Position numbers and translations under genes: made by a program. Below, piece by piece: positions 24,401 to 36,295 of a stretch of DNA of 64,000 nucleotides (positions are counted from its first letter, which is position 1; every line of letters starts with the position of its first letter). Below the pieces are notes generated by a model. It saw only the letters and a list, made by a program, of their open reading frames with translations. It made no database searches and had not been told where the DNA came from. The stretch comes from Clitoria ternatea (lineage: Eukaryota; Streptophyta; Magnoliopsida; Fabales; Fabaceae). Location: positions 148,618,501-148,682,500 of the forward strand of contig CM075670.1 of NCBI GenBank assembly GCA_037962975.1. Direction: 5' to 3'.

Positions 24401-27400
24401 CTCGTGGCCAATTGTATTAATTTCATGAATTAGTAATATGTACTACTGTCTGGGCTACGGTCGATTGACGTGTGTGTGATAACTAAATTGTGTTTTAAAA
24501 GATTTTATGACTATGAGATGAATATCTCTATTTAAATTATATGAGAAAATAAAGACGATTTAAAATAATAACAATAACATATGATGCTCATAATAACAGA
24601 AATTTATCAATTGGAACATTAGTAATCTAATAGAAATATTTAAAATGTTTTGATTAAGCTATTTAAACTGTGTAACTCTCCCGATTTTAACTCAGAGATT
24701 ATCTAAGGAACTTGAGTTAATTAACTTATCCCAAAAGGTCTCCCACATCATCCTTAACAATTTTTACGAAGAGCCCGAAGCCCGTTTTAATCACCCAAGC
24801 CCCAAAACTTTAATTTTAAGTTACTCGGGTAAGCCAAAATGCACATCTATACGTATTTTGGGCGTAATTTTCTCTCCCGATATTGGATTCAAGCTGTTCT
24901 TATCCCAAAATCTCCATATCAAATTTATCTATAACTTTTATGTTGACCACAAAGACCAATTCTCATCCCATAATATCCAGAAATTAAAATACTACATTAT
25001 ATCATGTTTCTCCAGCAACAGCTTGCATTAGGTGCAGTATTTTTCTTATATCTCTCTCATATGACCATGAAATTGAATTATTCTTTCACCAAAATATTCT
25101 TAACTCAATTCTATACAACTTTGATACAGAACCCGAAGCTCAAATCTCTACCAATCTGGCCCCGAAAAATAATCTTTGCAAAGAACAAAAATCCCGTCAT
25201 AGCCCTACACCCCTTTTGTATTTGGGCCATAAATCTCTCATTTATTAATGGATATTTTTGTGTCATATATCAAATTAAAGATAACAAAAAGTTCTACAAT
25301 ATTTGTGTTTGTCTCATTTTCAAATTCTCATTTTCAAAGTCCGGGAGCAAGCTGTTGCCTCTACACTTGACACATCAGCCTTTGCATGGAAATTAACCAG
25401 TTAAATCACACCATCACCTCTACAACTTTGATGAAGAACACAAAGCCCAAATCCCTACCAATTTGGCACAGAAAACTAATCTTCGTAAGGAACAAAAATC
25501 CCGTCACATCTCTACACCCCTTTTGTATTTGGGCCATAACTTTCTCATTTCTTAATGGATTTTTTTTTGCCATATATCAAATTAAAGATAACAAAAAGTT
25601 CTACAATTTTTATGTTTGGCCCAATTTCAAATTCGGCATAGAAGGCCCCTTAAATCCATGAGCAAGCTGCTGCCTCTGCACTTGACATATCAGTTGGCAT
25701 GCATCATTAACCAATTATGTTACACCACCACCTTGCCACTTGTCTTAGCCATACAAAACCCTTCACCACCTCACTATCAGTTGTACATGACACCTCTCAA
25801 GTGCATGAAACTCTCTTGACACTTGCCCCACTCACCTCTTAGTGGTGTGAACTCCTTGGGAGACAAGGCAAGGCATACAAAACTTGTAACTTTGGCAACC
25901 ATGCTTTGTTCTCTTTGCTTTCCTTCTTTCTTCTAACATAGAAAAAATCCAACAACCCTTTTCTCTATTTTTCTCATGTCTTCTTTCATCTAAACAACAT
26001 CATCCATTCATAATCGTCCATCCTAAATCACTACACCACCCTTCGTAACCTCCAACATACAAGTTTCCACCTCCTAAGATCAAATATTCTTCTTCATTCT
26101 CCACCAAACAGCAACATTTTTCTTCCTCTTCCTCCCATATATTCACGTTGAAACCACCATCCTCCAAACCTCCATTTTTTTCTCCTTGATGGAACAAATG
26201 GTGATGATCTAGAAGCAAATCTTGAAGTCCTTAGCTTTTTCTTGAAGGACAAAAATTTGGTGGCAAGGGGGGAGTACTTAGCCTATTTTAAATCCATAAT
26301 ATGACGCATTCATGGTGAAGTATAAGTGTTCCTTAGCACTTATACTTTGATATCTCCTTAAAGATCTTTGTTTATATGACTTAGATCTTGAAAAATCATG
26401 GTGAAAAATTTAGATCTTTAAGAGATGTCATAGCTGCACCATAGTTTTATTTAATTTTTTAAATTCTGAAATTTTGATGATAAAGTTACTAACTTTTAAT
26501 TTTTGGTTGCTGTAAAAATTTTATCATAAAGGCATGCATGTGATATAATTGTTGAGTATTATCTGTTATAGGTTTAATTGGTGGCTTATGGTGTGGATAA
26601 TATTTTTAAGAATCTTAAACACCTTAAAATGAGTTTGATATCTAATAATGAATCATTGTTGCTACTGGAAAATTTTTTTGTTAGTTGAATAAATTGACGT
26701 TAATAAATCCTAACGTATAATCTAGCGTAAAATGAACTTAGTGATTGTGATTTGATTTCATGGCTTGATTTTTTTATTCATGTGTTAAAAATGAATTTTG
26801 GAATATTTACTAAATTCTAGAATTTTTTATTCAAATGAGAATAAGTGATTTTTAGTTATAGTAATTAAATGATACATTTACGACATTAAGAAAATGATTT
26901 ACAAGGATTTTGGAAAGTATTTCTTGGCAAAAATTTGTGATGATTGGTACTGCTGTATTTTAACCTACTTGAGTATTATTTATGATCATAGAAATATTAT
27001 GGATGTGATAAGAAATGAAAGAACAAAAAAGGACACAAGTTTAGGCGCGAACAGAACGTTAGAAATGGTATAAAACATGTTTTTGTGGGTAAACAGAAGA
27101 AATTGGTAAAACTATCTTGGAGGAGTATTTTGTGGCATAAGAAATGAATTTTGGGCATAAGAAAAATACCCAAAGAAGAAAAATTGATTGGGAGAAATTT
27201 TGATGCGTAATTTGTCCTTAAAACGTATTTTTACGAACGTTGGAACAACAAACTTTGGCACTAAGCAACTTTTCATGTAGGGGCTGTTTCTGGATAGAAT
27301 TCATTTTTAAATTTACTATATTTAATTATTATTTTCAAAGTTAAACACTTTTGGCTTTGGAATCACCCAAATCAGAATTTTCTAGATAAAATACGACGAA

Positions 27401-27997
27401 AACAATGTTTTGACAAAGATATGAAAATCTATTACTTTGTATCTTTACTTTAGAAAAAGAGGATTCTTCTATCTTCAACATATATTTAGGAGAATTACCT
27501 CATATCAAAAAAATATTTTATTTAAGAATTTATAAAAAATTTTAGAAAGTAAAATCAATTTAATTCGTTCATCATAAGAAAATACGACGAAAAAAAGCGA
27601 CCTTAGTAAGTGATTAAATCTAGAACAATATATTTGTCCTTAATTTCCTCTTAACAGAAAAACTTAATTTTTCTTAAGTTCGTATGCTAAGAAACAAAAT
27701 TAAGATATGTTGTTATTCTTACTTAGATATCTATTATAACTTACCAATAAATATTTTTATACTAGAAAAATTCCTCATAAAACCCGTTCAGGAAATAACC
27801 TTGATATTTCTAATGCAATGAATTTGATAGTATTGAAATCTTAAGCCATAGTAGCTCTTACACGAAAAGTTTTATAGCTTTGATGCTTTACACGCTTTAA
27901 GGACAAATACGCCAGACGAGTAAAGTTCCGTCTAGTACTCGGGCACCCTAGTGATAAGATGAGCATATGACATATTGCATTTGAAGTTGAGGAGGGA
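24401..27997 (+). mobile_element. LTR-derived sequence X
   Basis: X is related to W (17100-17880) and to Y (62480-63240). The run 25691-26280, containing 'accaccaccttgccacttg' and 'gtgcatgaa' and ending near GTGGCAAGGGGGGAGTA, parallels 62568-63130, which ends GTGGTAAGGGGGAGTAA. It includes a tandem duplication (separate entry). The part from 26300 to 27997 is AT-rich with no gene. Borders are not defined; no TG...CA ends with a target-site duplication were found. Confidence 0.5.
25115..25735. repeat. Tandem duplication, ~307-bp unit, two copies
   Basis: Copy 1 (about 25115-25421) and copy 2 (about 25422-25735) run in parallel. Both carry 'acaactttgat', 'aacaaaaatcccgtca', 'ccccttttgtatttgggcc' and 'caaattaaagataacaaaaa'. 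A diverged third version lies in W at about 17625-17880. The similar frames at 25004-25396 and 25386-25661 are explained by this duplication and are not genes. Confidence 0.85.
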
Positions 27998-28639
27998 TGT
28001 TAGGATATTCCTGTGAACACCTATATTGGTCCGGCCATATTCAATGCCAGATACCGTCTGCAATTAACACCGGCCTATAACAAAGTGATGCCATCCCATG
28101 TCAATTTCGGTGTCAAGATATAAAGTAACAATGTGGGACACCGTCCCACATCTAATTAGGTCGGTGCCATGAGAAGGGACCAAGGTTCGTTGTCAGGGCA
28201 TTGACCGGTGTTGCATGTTGTTGTCCAAAGTAGAGGTCTCATTATTCGGTGTCAAGGTAATGACCCTTGGGACACCGTCTCTTAAGTCCAGTTGCCCGTG
28301 CCATGACCCAGAGACACACTACCTGATTCGATCCTGGAATCCAAGAAATTACAGACAGGGAATAAGGGATAAAAACTATAAAAAACTCTCCAACCGCCGC
28401 TGTTCCCCATAACTACTAGTGGCTAGGCTGTCCCTCCTGTAACATCCCTGTTTTTAGTAGCAGTCTTAATTGGTAAAAGTTGAAGTTTAGAAGGTCTGTA
28501 AGTAGTAATAAGTGAATATACACCCCGTTGATAGTCTGTGGTATCTCAGAAATGTCATTTTTGTACATAAAAATGGAATTTATATGGACCATTAGTGAAA
28601 TTATGCAAATTCCGAGTGAAATAGGCTCTGATCCGAGTG

Positions 28640-28790
28640 ACAGAGTGAAATTCCGAGTGAAGGATTAGAGATTCCGAGTGAAGGATGAAATTCCGAGTGA
28701 AGGATTAAGAGATTCCGAGTGAAGGATGAAATTCCGAGTGAAGGATTAAGAGATTCCGAGTGAAGGATGAAATTCCGAGTGTAAGGTTAT
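28640..28790. repeat. Tandem repeat, ~41 bp unit, about 3.5 copies
   Basis: GATTCCGAGTGAAGGATGAA followed by ATTCCGAGTGAAGGATTAAG is repeated nearly perfectly. Each unit holds two CCGAGTGA motifs. Confidence 0.9.
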
Positions 28791-30564
28791 GTTATCTGAG
28801 TAATATATGACCAAGAAGGTTACTACCGAGTGGATCCTTGATCACAGAGACAGCTGGAGTGAAGTGGGTTCAAGGGAACCACTTCTGGATGAATATTCCG
28901 AGTGAAAACACCCTTGAGAGACTCATTTCCCAGTCAGACCTTTCCAATTGTTTCTTTTCAAGAGACAATCATTATAATTACAGTATACCAAGTGAATAGA
29001 CTTAATTAGAATTATAACCAAGTGCAATCCGAGTGAGTTGTCCAACTCAGATCTTCCTAGAGAAGAAGGGAATAGCATTCCGGGTAGAAAGATCTTCGAG
29101 TGTGGTGTTTTGGGTAGTAGAGTTCCGAGAAAAACCTGAAAAGATTCTGAATGAAATCCTTTAAGTAATGGAGAGTTTGAATGGTTCCGAGTAGACAAGA
29201 ATTTAGTAGGTCTGAATGAGAAACCCGAGTGAATGCTGAGGAGTTCCGAATGAATGAATGCATATATAGAGTTGATGCCTTCTACCGATTGAAATGTGTT
29301 ATTGAGAAATGTTGGTGGAAAAAAAAATAGTCATTAAGCTATGGATTCCGAGTGGTTATATATATATTGTATGGTTAAAGCATTACTTGGTTTGAATATG
29401 AGAGGTGATGAATGAATAATACTAATTGAGTAGATACCGAGCGGAAAATGGTATTTGAGAACCCATTCCGAGTGAATTGTAGTAGGTAGAGCCATTTCCG
29501 AGTAAGTCTATGAGTATGACTCCTCTTCCGAGTGAGATATACTCTATTGGACCAATTCCGAGTGAGACTTGTATGTGTAAGTCTTTTCCGAGAAGTGAGG
29601 GCCTTAATATGTTTTGATTGGAATTGTAGCTGAAGAATTTGGTTAAAACCGAGAGAGAAATATGAGTAAACCGAGTGAGTAAAGTTTGAGTATTTCTGAG
29701 TGATAAATCTGATTGATTCCTTTCTAAGATATGAATTGTTATTGGAATATATCCTAAGTGATTAGAGTTTGAATAAATTCCGAGTGATTGACTAATTAGG
29801 AGAGAGAGTCGGGTTCTAGAAGAAACACTTCCGAGTGAGAAATGTAAGTCTATGCCGAGTGATGAATGTGAAGTACGTTTCCGATTGTGTTGAAGTTAAA
29901 TACATCGAGTGGTATGGAAAGTAGTATTCCGAGTAAGTGGATGACTTTTATCAAGTGGAACAGTGTATGTAGAGATTCGGATTTGGAATAAAAACTTCGA
30001 GTAGAAGAAAGATAGGAAAAGAATGCGAGGGAGTCGGTTTTTGAAGGACATTACCGAGTGATAAAGGACTAGGCTTGGAATGATTTAACCGAGTAAGAAC
30101 CATTAGAAATGACCCGGATTTGGGATATAATACCGAGTGAAAGGCCAAGAAAATTAGGAGTCGGTGTGGGGGTGAATTACCGAGTGAATGATGGGAAAGA
30201 TGAGTCGGTTTCATGGGAATGCCGAGTGAGGATTGGCTGATTCGCTCAAGCGAGCAAGCCACGCTCAAGCGAGCCTTGTAATTGTTGACTCGGAAGTGGG
30301 AATTCCAGTCGGAATTCACTGACAGAAGTGTTAACCGAGTGTAATTTCACTCGGTATTCACTGACAGAAGTGCGTTTTGACTTCAATTTTGTCTTTTAAT
30401 GATATTTAAATCCAATCGTGCGCATTATGGATGGTGGACGACCAGAAATGGACACTGACTGAGCATATATATTTGTTTAATCCCTAGTGACCCTTCCATT
30501 AGCAATCCACTCACAGCCCACTCAGAAAAGCTATCCCCCACTTGTCTTCCCACTCACTTCCTCC

Positions 30565-30574
30565 CTATTTAAAC
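30565..30574 (+). promoter_or_regulatory. TATA-like box of LTR S3
   Basis: CTATTTAAAC is followed by a CA/CT-rich leader (30600-30730) typical of a plant transcription start. The orientation of the CCGAGTGA motif reverses in the ~220 bases before this site. Confidence 0.5.
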
Positions 30575-30737
30575 GAGCTCAAGGTCCTCAGAACTCACAC
30601 CACACACACAACCCAAACACTCTTCATCACTCTCTTTCCCAGCAAGTTTCTTTCTCTCTTTTCCCTTCCGTTTCACTCGGATTCGAAGCAGAACAGTGAA
30701 GGGAGCCTCTTTCTTCTCCTCCAGGAACTTCATTGAG

Positions 30738-33094
30738 GTAAGGGGGTATATTCTTGGGTGCCTTGTGGGAAAACCGAGTGGAGGACAGATTCAGTGTGTA
30801 TGAATTAAATGCTTTAAATTGTATCTGTATATGCATGTATGTATCTGTTACCGAGTGTATATAATCATTGATGAATTGTGAAATATTGGACTGAAAATAT
30901 TAAGAATCATGGGTACCGTGTGATTTCTAGTGAAACAAATATGATAACAGGTTAAGTTTTATGATAATCCGACCGGTTTTACACTTATTTTACTCGGTTT
31001 TGCTTATTTATACTCGGATAGTATCTTTCTAGTTGATTTCACTCGGCAAACATAGTAATTCACTCGAAAAACACTCTGTTTCTCTCGAACAGCATCTCCC
31101 AAGTCTTATTTTACTCGGAAATCTCTTTCTTATATTATTTCACTCGGAACTTGACTTAATTCCACTCAGAAAATATAATTACTTTTTACTCAGAACTCTT
31201 TTTCAGTAAATTCACTCGGAAACACACTATTTTACTCGGACAGTAGCTTCCCAGTCTTATTGCACTCGGAAAACATCATATTTTACTCGGACAGTAGCTT
31301 CCCAACCTTATTTCACTCGGAAAAACAATTTATTTCACTCAGCAAATAGTTATTTTCACTAAAAGAACTCCTTTGAACTTGATGTAACTCGATATATAAA
31401 GTCAACTCACTAGAAGACCTTTCCCAACCTGATTCCACTCGGAATCAGGATTATCTTACTCGGATTTTCTTTATTCAGATGTATCTTATTCAGACAGAAC
31501 CCTTTTTAATTAATTTCACTCGGTAAACTCATGTTTCACTTGGAAACTTATCTTATTTTTATTCAGGAACATTTTCACTCGGATTCACAAACATTTTTAC
31601 TCAGAAAACTCCTTTCAGACTAATTCCACTTGGAATCCTATTTTATTTCACTCAGAATTATATTAATTTCACCCAGAAAACTGTTTCTTCATTATGTTTC
31701 ACTCGGAAGGCATTTTAACTTCACTAAGGAAACTCTTTCAGATTGATTTCACTCGGATTTAGAACTGTTTTACTTAGAAGACCCTCTCAGCTTGATTTTA
31801 TTTGAAATCGTGATTATTACACTCGAAATCTTAATTATTTCACTCGGTATTACACCTATTTTACTCAGAAAGCTTGGATATCAACATTTTCACTCGGATA
31901 TAACTTGTTTAATCGGAAGAATTATTTCCACTCGGAATCAGATCTGTTTCAGTCGGAAAACAGCCTTTCCAGTACAATTTCACTCGGATTTTTAACCAGA
32001 ACGTTTGGAGAACCCTTCTCAGTATGATTCCACTCGGAATCATACATATTTCACTCGGATTTGACCTTGTTTCACTCGGAAAACTCTATTTTTAATGGTT
32101 TTCGCTTGGATTTTCATTCAGAAACTACTTCTTAATACTTTTTAAATTAATGAGAAGTTATAATTATTATTATTATCCTTATTCTATTACTATCCTAATT
32201 ATTATTAATCTTATTATTATTATCAGTAGTTTTTCTTTTTATAAACCTTGTTAACATTTTAATTATGCATAATTATATAAAGAATAAATTATTTTACTCC
32301 TTATGGAAAATACTATATAATAGATATACTTACAATGTTTAAATAATTGATAGAATCCAAAGAACTTGGAAATGATATGATGAGACTGGAAATACATAAG
32401 ATACCCAAAGGATTAATTGATAAGGTAAATGCATTTTGCATCATGAAAATATTTTGAAGAAGAAAAACCTCTAGAGCATACACTTGGTACAGTGAAGGAC
32501 ACTCACGTTCGATCTCAGTAGAAGAATCTTGGGAGTACAACTGGAACGGCAACCCAATGGCATCAGAGTCGCGCCCTGATAGCCGGGTGAGATGAGTAAT
32601 TCTGGTGTACTTTGACTAAATGACGGAGTGTGACCATGATCGTAGGGATCCAAGTCTCAAATATATATATAAATCAATGATGAGAACCAATGAGTTCATT
32701 TGTACCAGAGCTTGGGCGGACCCTGATCGCTCTAGAGAATTGGAATGGTGATATTCCAAGAGAAGAAGAAATAATTTCTTGGGCCCACATGCATCATGAG
32801 ACTTAATCAAAGATAAATCATAATGGATCCGAACTCATGCATTCATTACATCATATTTGATTGTTATGATTGTGAATATGTTATATGTATGATTTATTTC
32901 ATAGTAATATGCTTGATTGTTATAATTGTGAACATGCTAAATATACGATTATGGAATGACAACATGCTTGATTGTTATAAATATGCTAAATGTATGATCT
33001 ATGTGACATTGTATGTTAACTGGATTATGTCCGCACTGGATGAACCAATCAGGGTCTTGGGTTATACTCACCCTTACTGTTGACCATTTTTCAG
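30738..33094 (+). other. Putative intron inside LTR S3
   Basis: The donor ATTGAG/GTAAGGGGG lies at 30738. The acceptor block reads CTCACCCTTAC, then CCATTTTTCAG, and ends at 33094. It shares both sites with LTRs A, B and S2 although the sequence between them differs. Motif evidence only. Confidence 0.45.
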
Positions 33095-33502
33095 AGGAAT
33101 TAGAAACTCAAGAACCCGAGTGTGAAGATCAGCAAATAAACTGAACCCATTTAGAACAATCATTAAGGATAGAATATTTATAATCAGACACCGGATGACT
33201 GTATAATATTTAAGGGTGTCTGCATGCCCCATTCTGTTAAGAGTACAATTACTTACAGTTTGTGAATGACTATGTGATATATACATTATTGCTTCCACTG
33301 ATCTGCCATGTACTTATTTATTTTAAAAAAAAAATATTCACTTTTTCTGAAAACTGTTAACACACTCAGTTAAATAGGATGAACCTACAAAAGGATTTGT
33401 CTTATCTAACCGAGGGTGTTACACCTCCACTACGAGCATGGGTTGAGTGGAAGCCTGAGCTATCTAAGCACTCAGCACGTGGGAGAGACTCCAGGGAGCC
33501 TC

Positions 33503-33510
33503 TATAAATA
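33503..33510 (+). promoter_or_regulatory. TATA box of Tat/Ogre-like LTR
   Basis: TATAAATA occurs in GCCTCTATAAATACCTC, about 1.7 kb before the end of the LTR. This is consistent with the U3/R boundary of an LTR promoter. Confidence 0.6.
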
Positions 33511-34587
33511 CCTCAATTAAAGAGGTTCAAGGGTCCGCTTCTTGAATCTAGAATCCCTGAGAAACACTGGTCCAAACTCTGAAATCTAGGAGCCCCCTAA
33601 AAGGATTGATCCAATCCCTGAAATCTTTGATCCCATTGAAACGGAGAATTGGCCCAAACTTTTGAATCCGATCCTTGAAAAGAGTTGGTCCTAATCCCAT
33701 TCTTTGAATTTCCTAGGGAAAATCTTCTCCTGTTACATTGACTCCATCCAGAACTCCCCAAAGTTCCTATGCATCCCACTTTCTTGAAAGGATCTTATAT
33801 TCATCAATTCCACCGGATCCTCACAGAACTCCACATTGGCTCCATACTGAATCCCCACCTCGGATTGGCACTGAATTCTACACCGGTTCCCCATTGAATT
33901 TCACACCGGTTCCCTACTACATCGGTTCTCGCATCTGTTTAGTCCACTTTTGCCATCACTCCGTGCACTGCTGTTCTAGCCAACACTTGCTCGTACCTGC
34001 AGTCTGGTTCTTTCTAGTGCCCACTCCACACCAATTACGATCTATTCTCCACTCATTTACCTTTTTTACATTGTTTGTTCTTTTGCCAAATCTGTCATTT
34101 TTGTTAAGTCTGTTTTCTTGTTTGAATTAGTTGTGCTGTTAAATTTTCTTTTATCCTGATTCATAATAAATAATAACCAAAAACAAGTATTTTTTGCGTT
34201 CATTTTGATCAATGTAGAAGTTGTTTTCAAGTAGTGTCATGCGGAAGTACTTTTGCCTACACCTCCTTTTGAGCCCATACACGTGCGACGAATGTTTGCT
34301 TTGTATGTTTCTCTTCCACCGATTCCCCTCATCGCCCAATTTACAACTTCATTTTTTTTTTAAAAAGAATACCTCTTCAAGAACTACGTAACCCTGATTT
34401 CTCGAAAACTCGAGAATACATAGGAGCAGGACTTAGCTCCTATCGGGCCTACTTCCTTTCCTTTCTCGTTCCTCTTTGAAAATTAATTCCATTACTGTCA
34501 CTTTCTTCGAAGTCAATTTAGATGCGACATCTTATTGACTTTCGTCCAATTTTTGCTTTGCCACTATCATTTTTCCCAAAGATTGGT

Positions 34588-34890
34588 ATAATTGGGACGA
34601 GATGTCCTGTTTATCCCCTTCGACCTCCAACCCGACACTTGGATGAGAGAATGATTAATTTGGACAGGACGTCCTGTTAGTGTTCTTTCTCCTACATATC
34701 TCCACACTAAGAGGCCAGGGTTAATTTGGACGTGACGTCCTGTTAACCCCTCCTTTTTCATTACTGATCTAGTATTTTGACAGAAGGATGACTAATTTAG
34801 ACGAAACGTCTGATTAGTTTCCTTTCCTCTTTTTCCTATTTTTTCCCCATTAAAGCCAGGATTAATTTGGACAAGACATCCTGTTAGTCT
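34588..34890. repeat. Tandem repeat, ~69 bp unit, 5 copies, GACGTC core
   Basis: TAATTTGGAC, then three or four variable bases, then ACGTCCTGTTA recurs at about 34588, 34655, 34722, 34793 and 34862. The outer copies are diverged. The core is close to palindromic (GGACGTGACGTCC). It lies in the transcribed part of the Tat/Ogre-like LTR. Confidence 0.85.
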
Positions 34891-35188
34891 TACCCCAAGC
34901 TTTTTTTGTCTGTCTCCTTCGGTTTCAAGAAAAAGAAATAGAAACAGTTTTAAGGCTATTCATGATGTGCATTTTCAATTTTGGTACTGTTTTTTTTAAC
35001 AGGTGATATGGGGTGCTAATACCTTCCCCACTTGTAACCGACTCTCGAACTTGGATCGCATTTTTTCACCAGTGCTTTGTTAAAGTTTTTTCCAATGTTT
35101 TTTCCTATGGATAAAAACGTTAGTGGCGACTCCCTGTTCTGAGTTATTTCTATTTTCATCGCGCTGCCGCGATCCCGGTCATGACAGA

Positions 35189-35206
35189 TGGCGACTCCAC
35201 TGGGGA
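35189..35206 (+). promoter_or_regulatory. Primer binding site (tRNA-Arg type)
   Basis: TGGCGACTCCACTGGGGA lies two bases after the LTR end. It matches the tRNA-Arg-complementary primer site known from Ogre/Tat elements of legumes, and fixes the element as plus-strand. Confidence 0.85.
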
Positions 35207-36295
35207 CATACTTGAGAGTCAGGCCATTTAGGTTGAAAGCGCATGTTTTTCTTATATAGCCTTTTGTTTGTTTTAATTTCTTCTTTTGTTTTATCTTTAT
35301 TGATAACTGTATGTGCTTACTTTTAATTCTAGTTATGTTTTGTCGTTTATATACTGTTAATATTTGTGCATGATTATTAAACCCTAAGGTAGATGACTCT
35401 ATGTTAGTTTTCTGTATAATTGTTGAACCCTAGGGCAGATGACTTTATTGTTGTTGTCTCGTGTTTGTTCACTGTGCAGGATGAGGTAAAGTACAGGTAT
35501 TGAATGCCCTGTCACACACTACACTCATATTTTTTGCACACACTTATGAGTGGCGCCCTATACCCGGGCCCCAAATGAAACTTAAGTTAGAAGGGGTTGG
35601 TAGTGGTGTCGTTTGGGATGTACTTCCCATCCGACAATCATAAGAACCCTAATTAGAGTTTGACCTTTCATGATGTATGCACCTAGTAGATTCCCTACTA
35701 TTGTGACCACATCATGATTAGGATCTTGGCTCTAGTAACCTTTTAGAAGTCTAGTGCAGGCCACCCAATGTGAGTAGTCACTCTTAGACGAGCCCTAGGG
35801 CCCAAAAAAGACTTTCAAAAAAACCTGGTTTAGGCCATGAAAGGGCAGACTTTACTTTACCTTACACCATTCTTGCTTTCCCTTTTTATCTAAATGGATG
35901 AGCCACCTACCCGTCAAAAGGTTACTTGATTTCAAAAAAAAATAACTCGTTTTTTTGAAAAAGACTGGAAATCTTTTAATGAGTAGGTAGTTCCCTCTTG
36001 TTCGTGTACTTTTGAGGCTTGGGTCGTAGATTTTCCCAGTCGTCGAGACAAAAATGAAAAGAAAAGAATAATTTCATTTCCCTTCAAATGGGGCATTTAC
36101 GATGATTGGAAAATCTAGGACCTACATGACTTTAGTGTGGCACGAGTTTTACAGATCACTACTTCCTGAAGTGAAAATGTTTTTCAGTAAATTAGTAAGG
36201 AAGTAGCAGTTTGCCAACAAATGGCTATAATTGATTTCTTCTTCTTTGTTTTCACAGGGAGCTATTCAAGATTTGGCGCACACCTCTGAGCAAGT
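35207..36295 (+). mobile_element. Tat/Ogre-like element, untranslated leader
   Basis: About 1.1 kb between the primer site and ORF1, with no open frame of note. A short direct duplication occurs at about 35379-35445 (AAACCCTAAGGTAGATGACT versus GAACCCTAGGGCAGATGACT). A long leader before an extra ORF1 is the arrangement known for Ogre elements. Confidence 0.6.

Larger units (their letters stand above)
28438..33423 (+). mobile_element. Solo LTR S3, TSD CCTCC
   Basis: A 5.0-kb LTR running from TGTAACATCCC to GAGGGTGTTACA, flanked by CCTCC at 28433-28437 and 33424-33428. It is inserted in the Tat/Ogre-like LTR. CCGAGTGA motifs fill 28603-30350 and TCACTCGG motifs (the opposite strand) fill 31000-32100, on either side of a TATTTAAA promoter at 30565. 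A donor-like GAGGTAAGGGGG is at 30735 and an acceptor-like block ends at 33094. There is no primer site or coding region. The frames here (for example 29951-30319 and 32823-33083) are not recognisable proteins. Confidence 0.85.
27998..35186 (+). mobile_element. Tat/Ogre-like element, 5' LTR, interrupted by S3
   Basis: The LTR ends in TGACA at 35186, two bases before a tRNA-Arg-type primer site. A plausible start is TGTTAGGATATTCC at 27998, giving about 2.2 kb once S3 is removed; the start is uncertain. It contains the TATA box at 33503, five copies of a ~69-bp repeat at 34588-34890, and repeated GGTGTCAAG/ACCGGTG phrases at 28030-28300. No matching 3' LTR is present in the window. Confidence 0.6.

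Noticed and set aside
25004..25661. Two similar 91-130 codon frames as paralogous genes
   Set aside because: They arise from the 307-bp tandem duplication of LTR sequence and carry no recognisable motif.
35380..35440. Telomere-like AAACCCTA repeats
   Set aside because: Only two copies within a short direct duplication, not an array.
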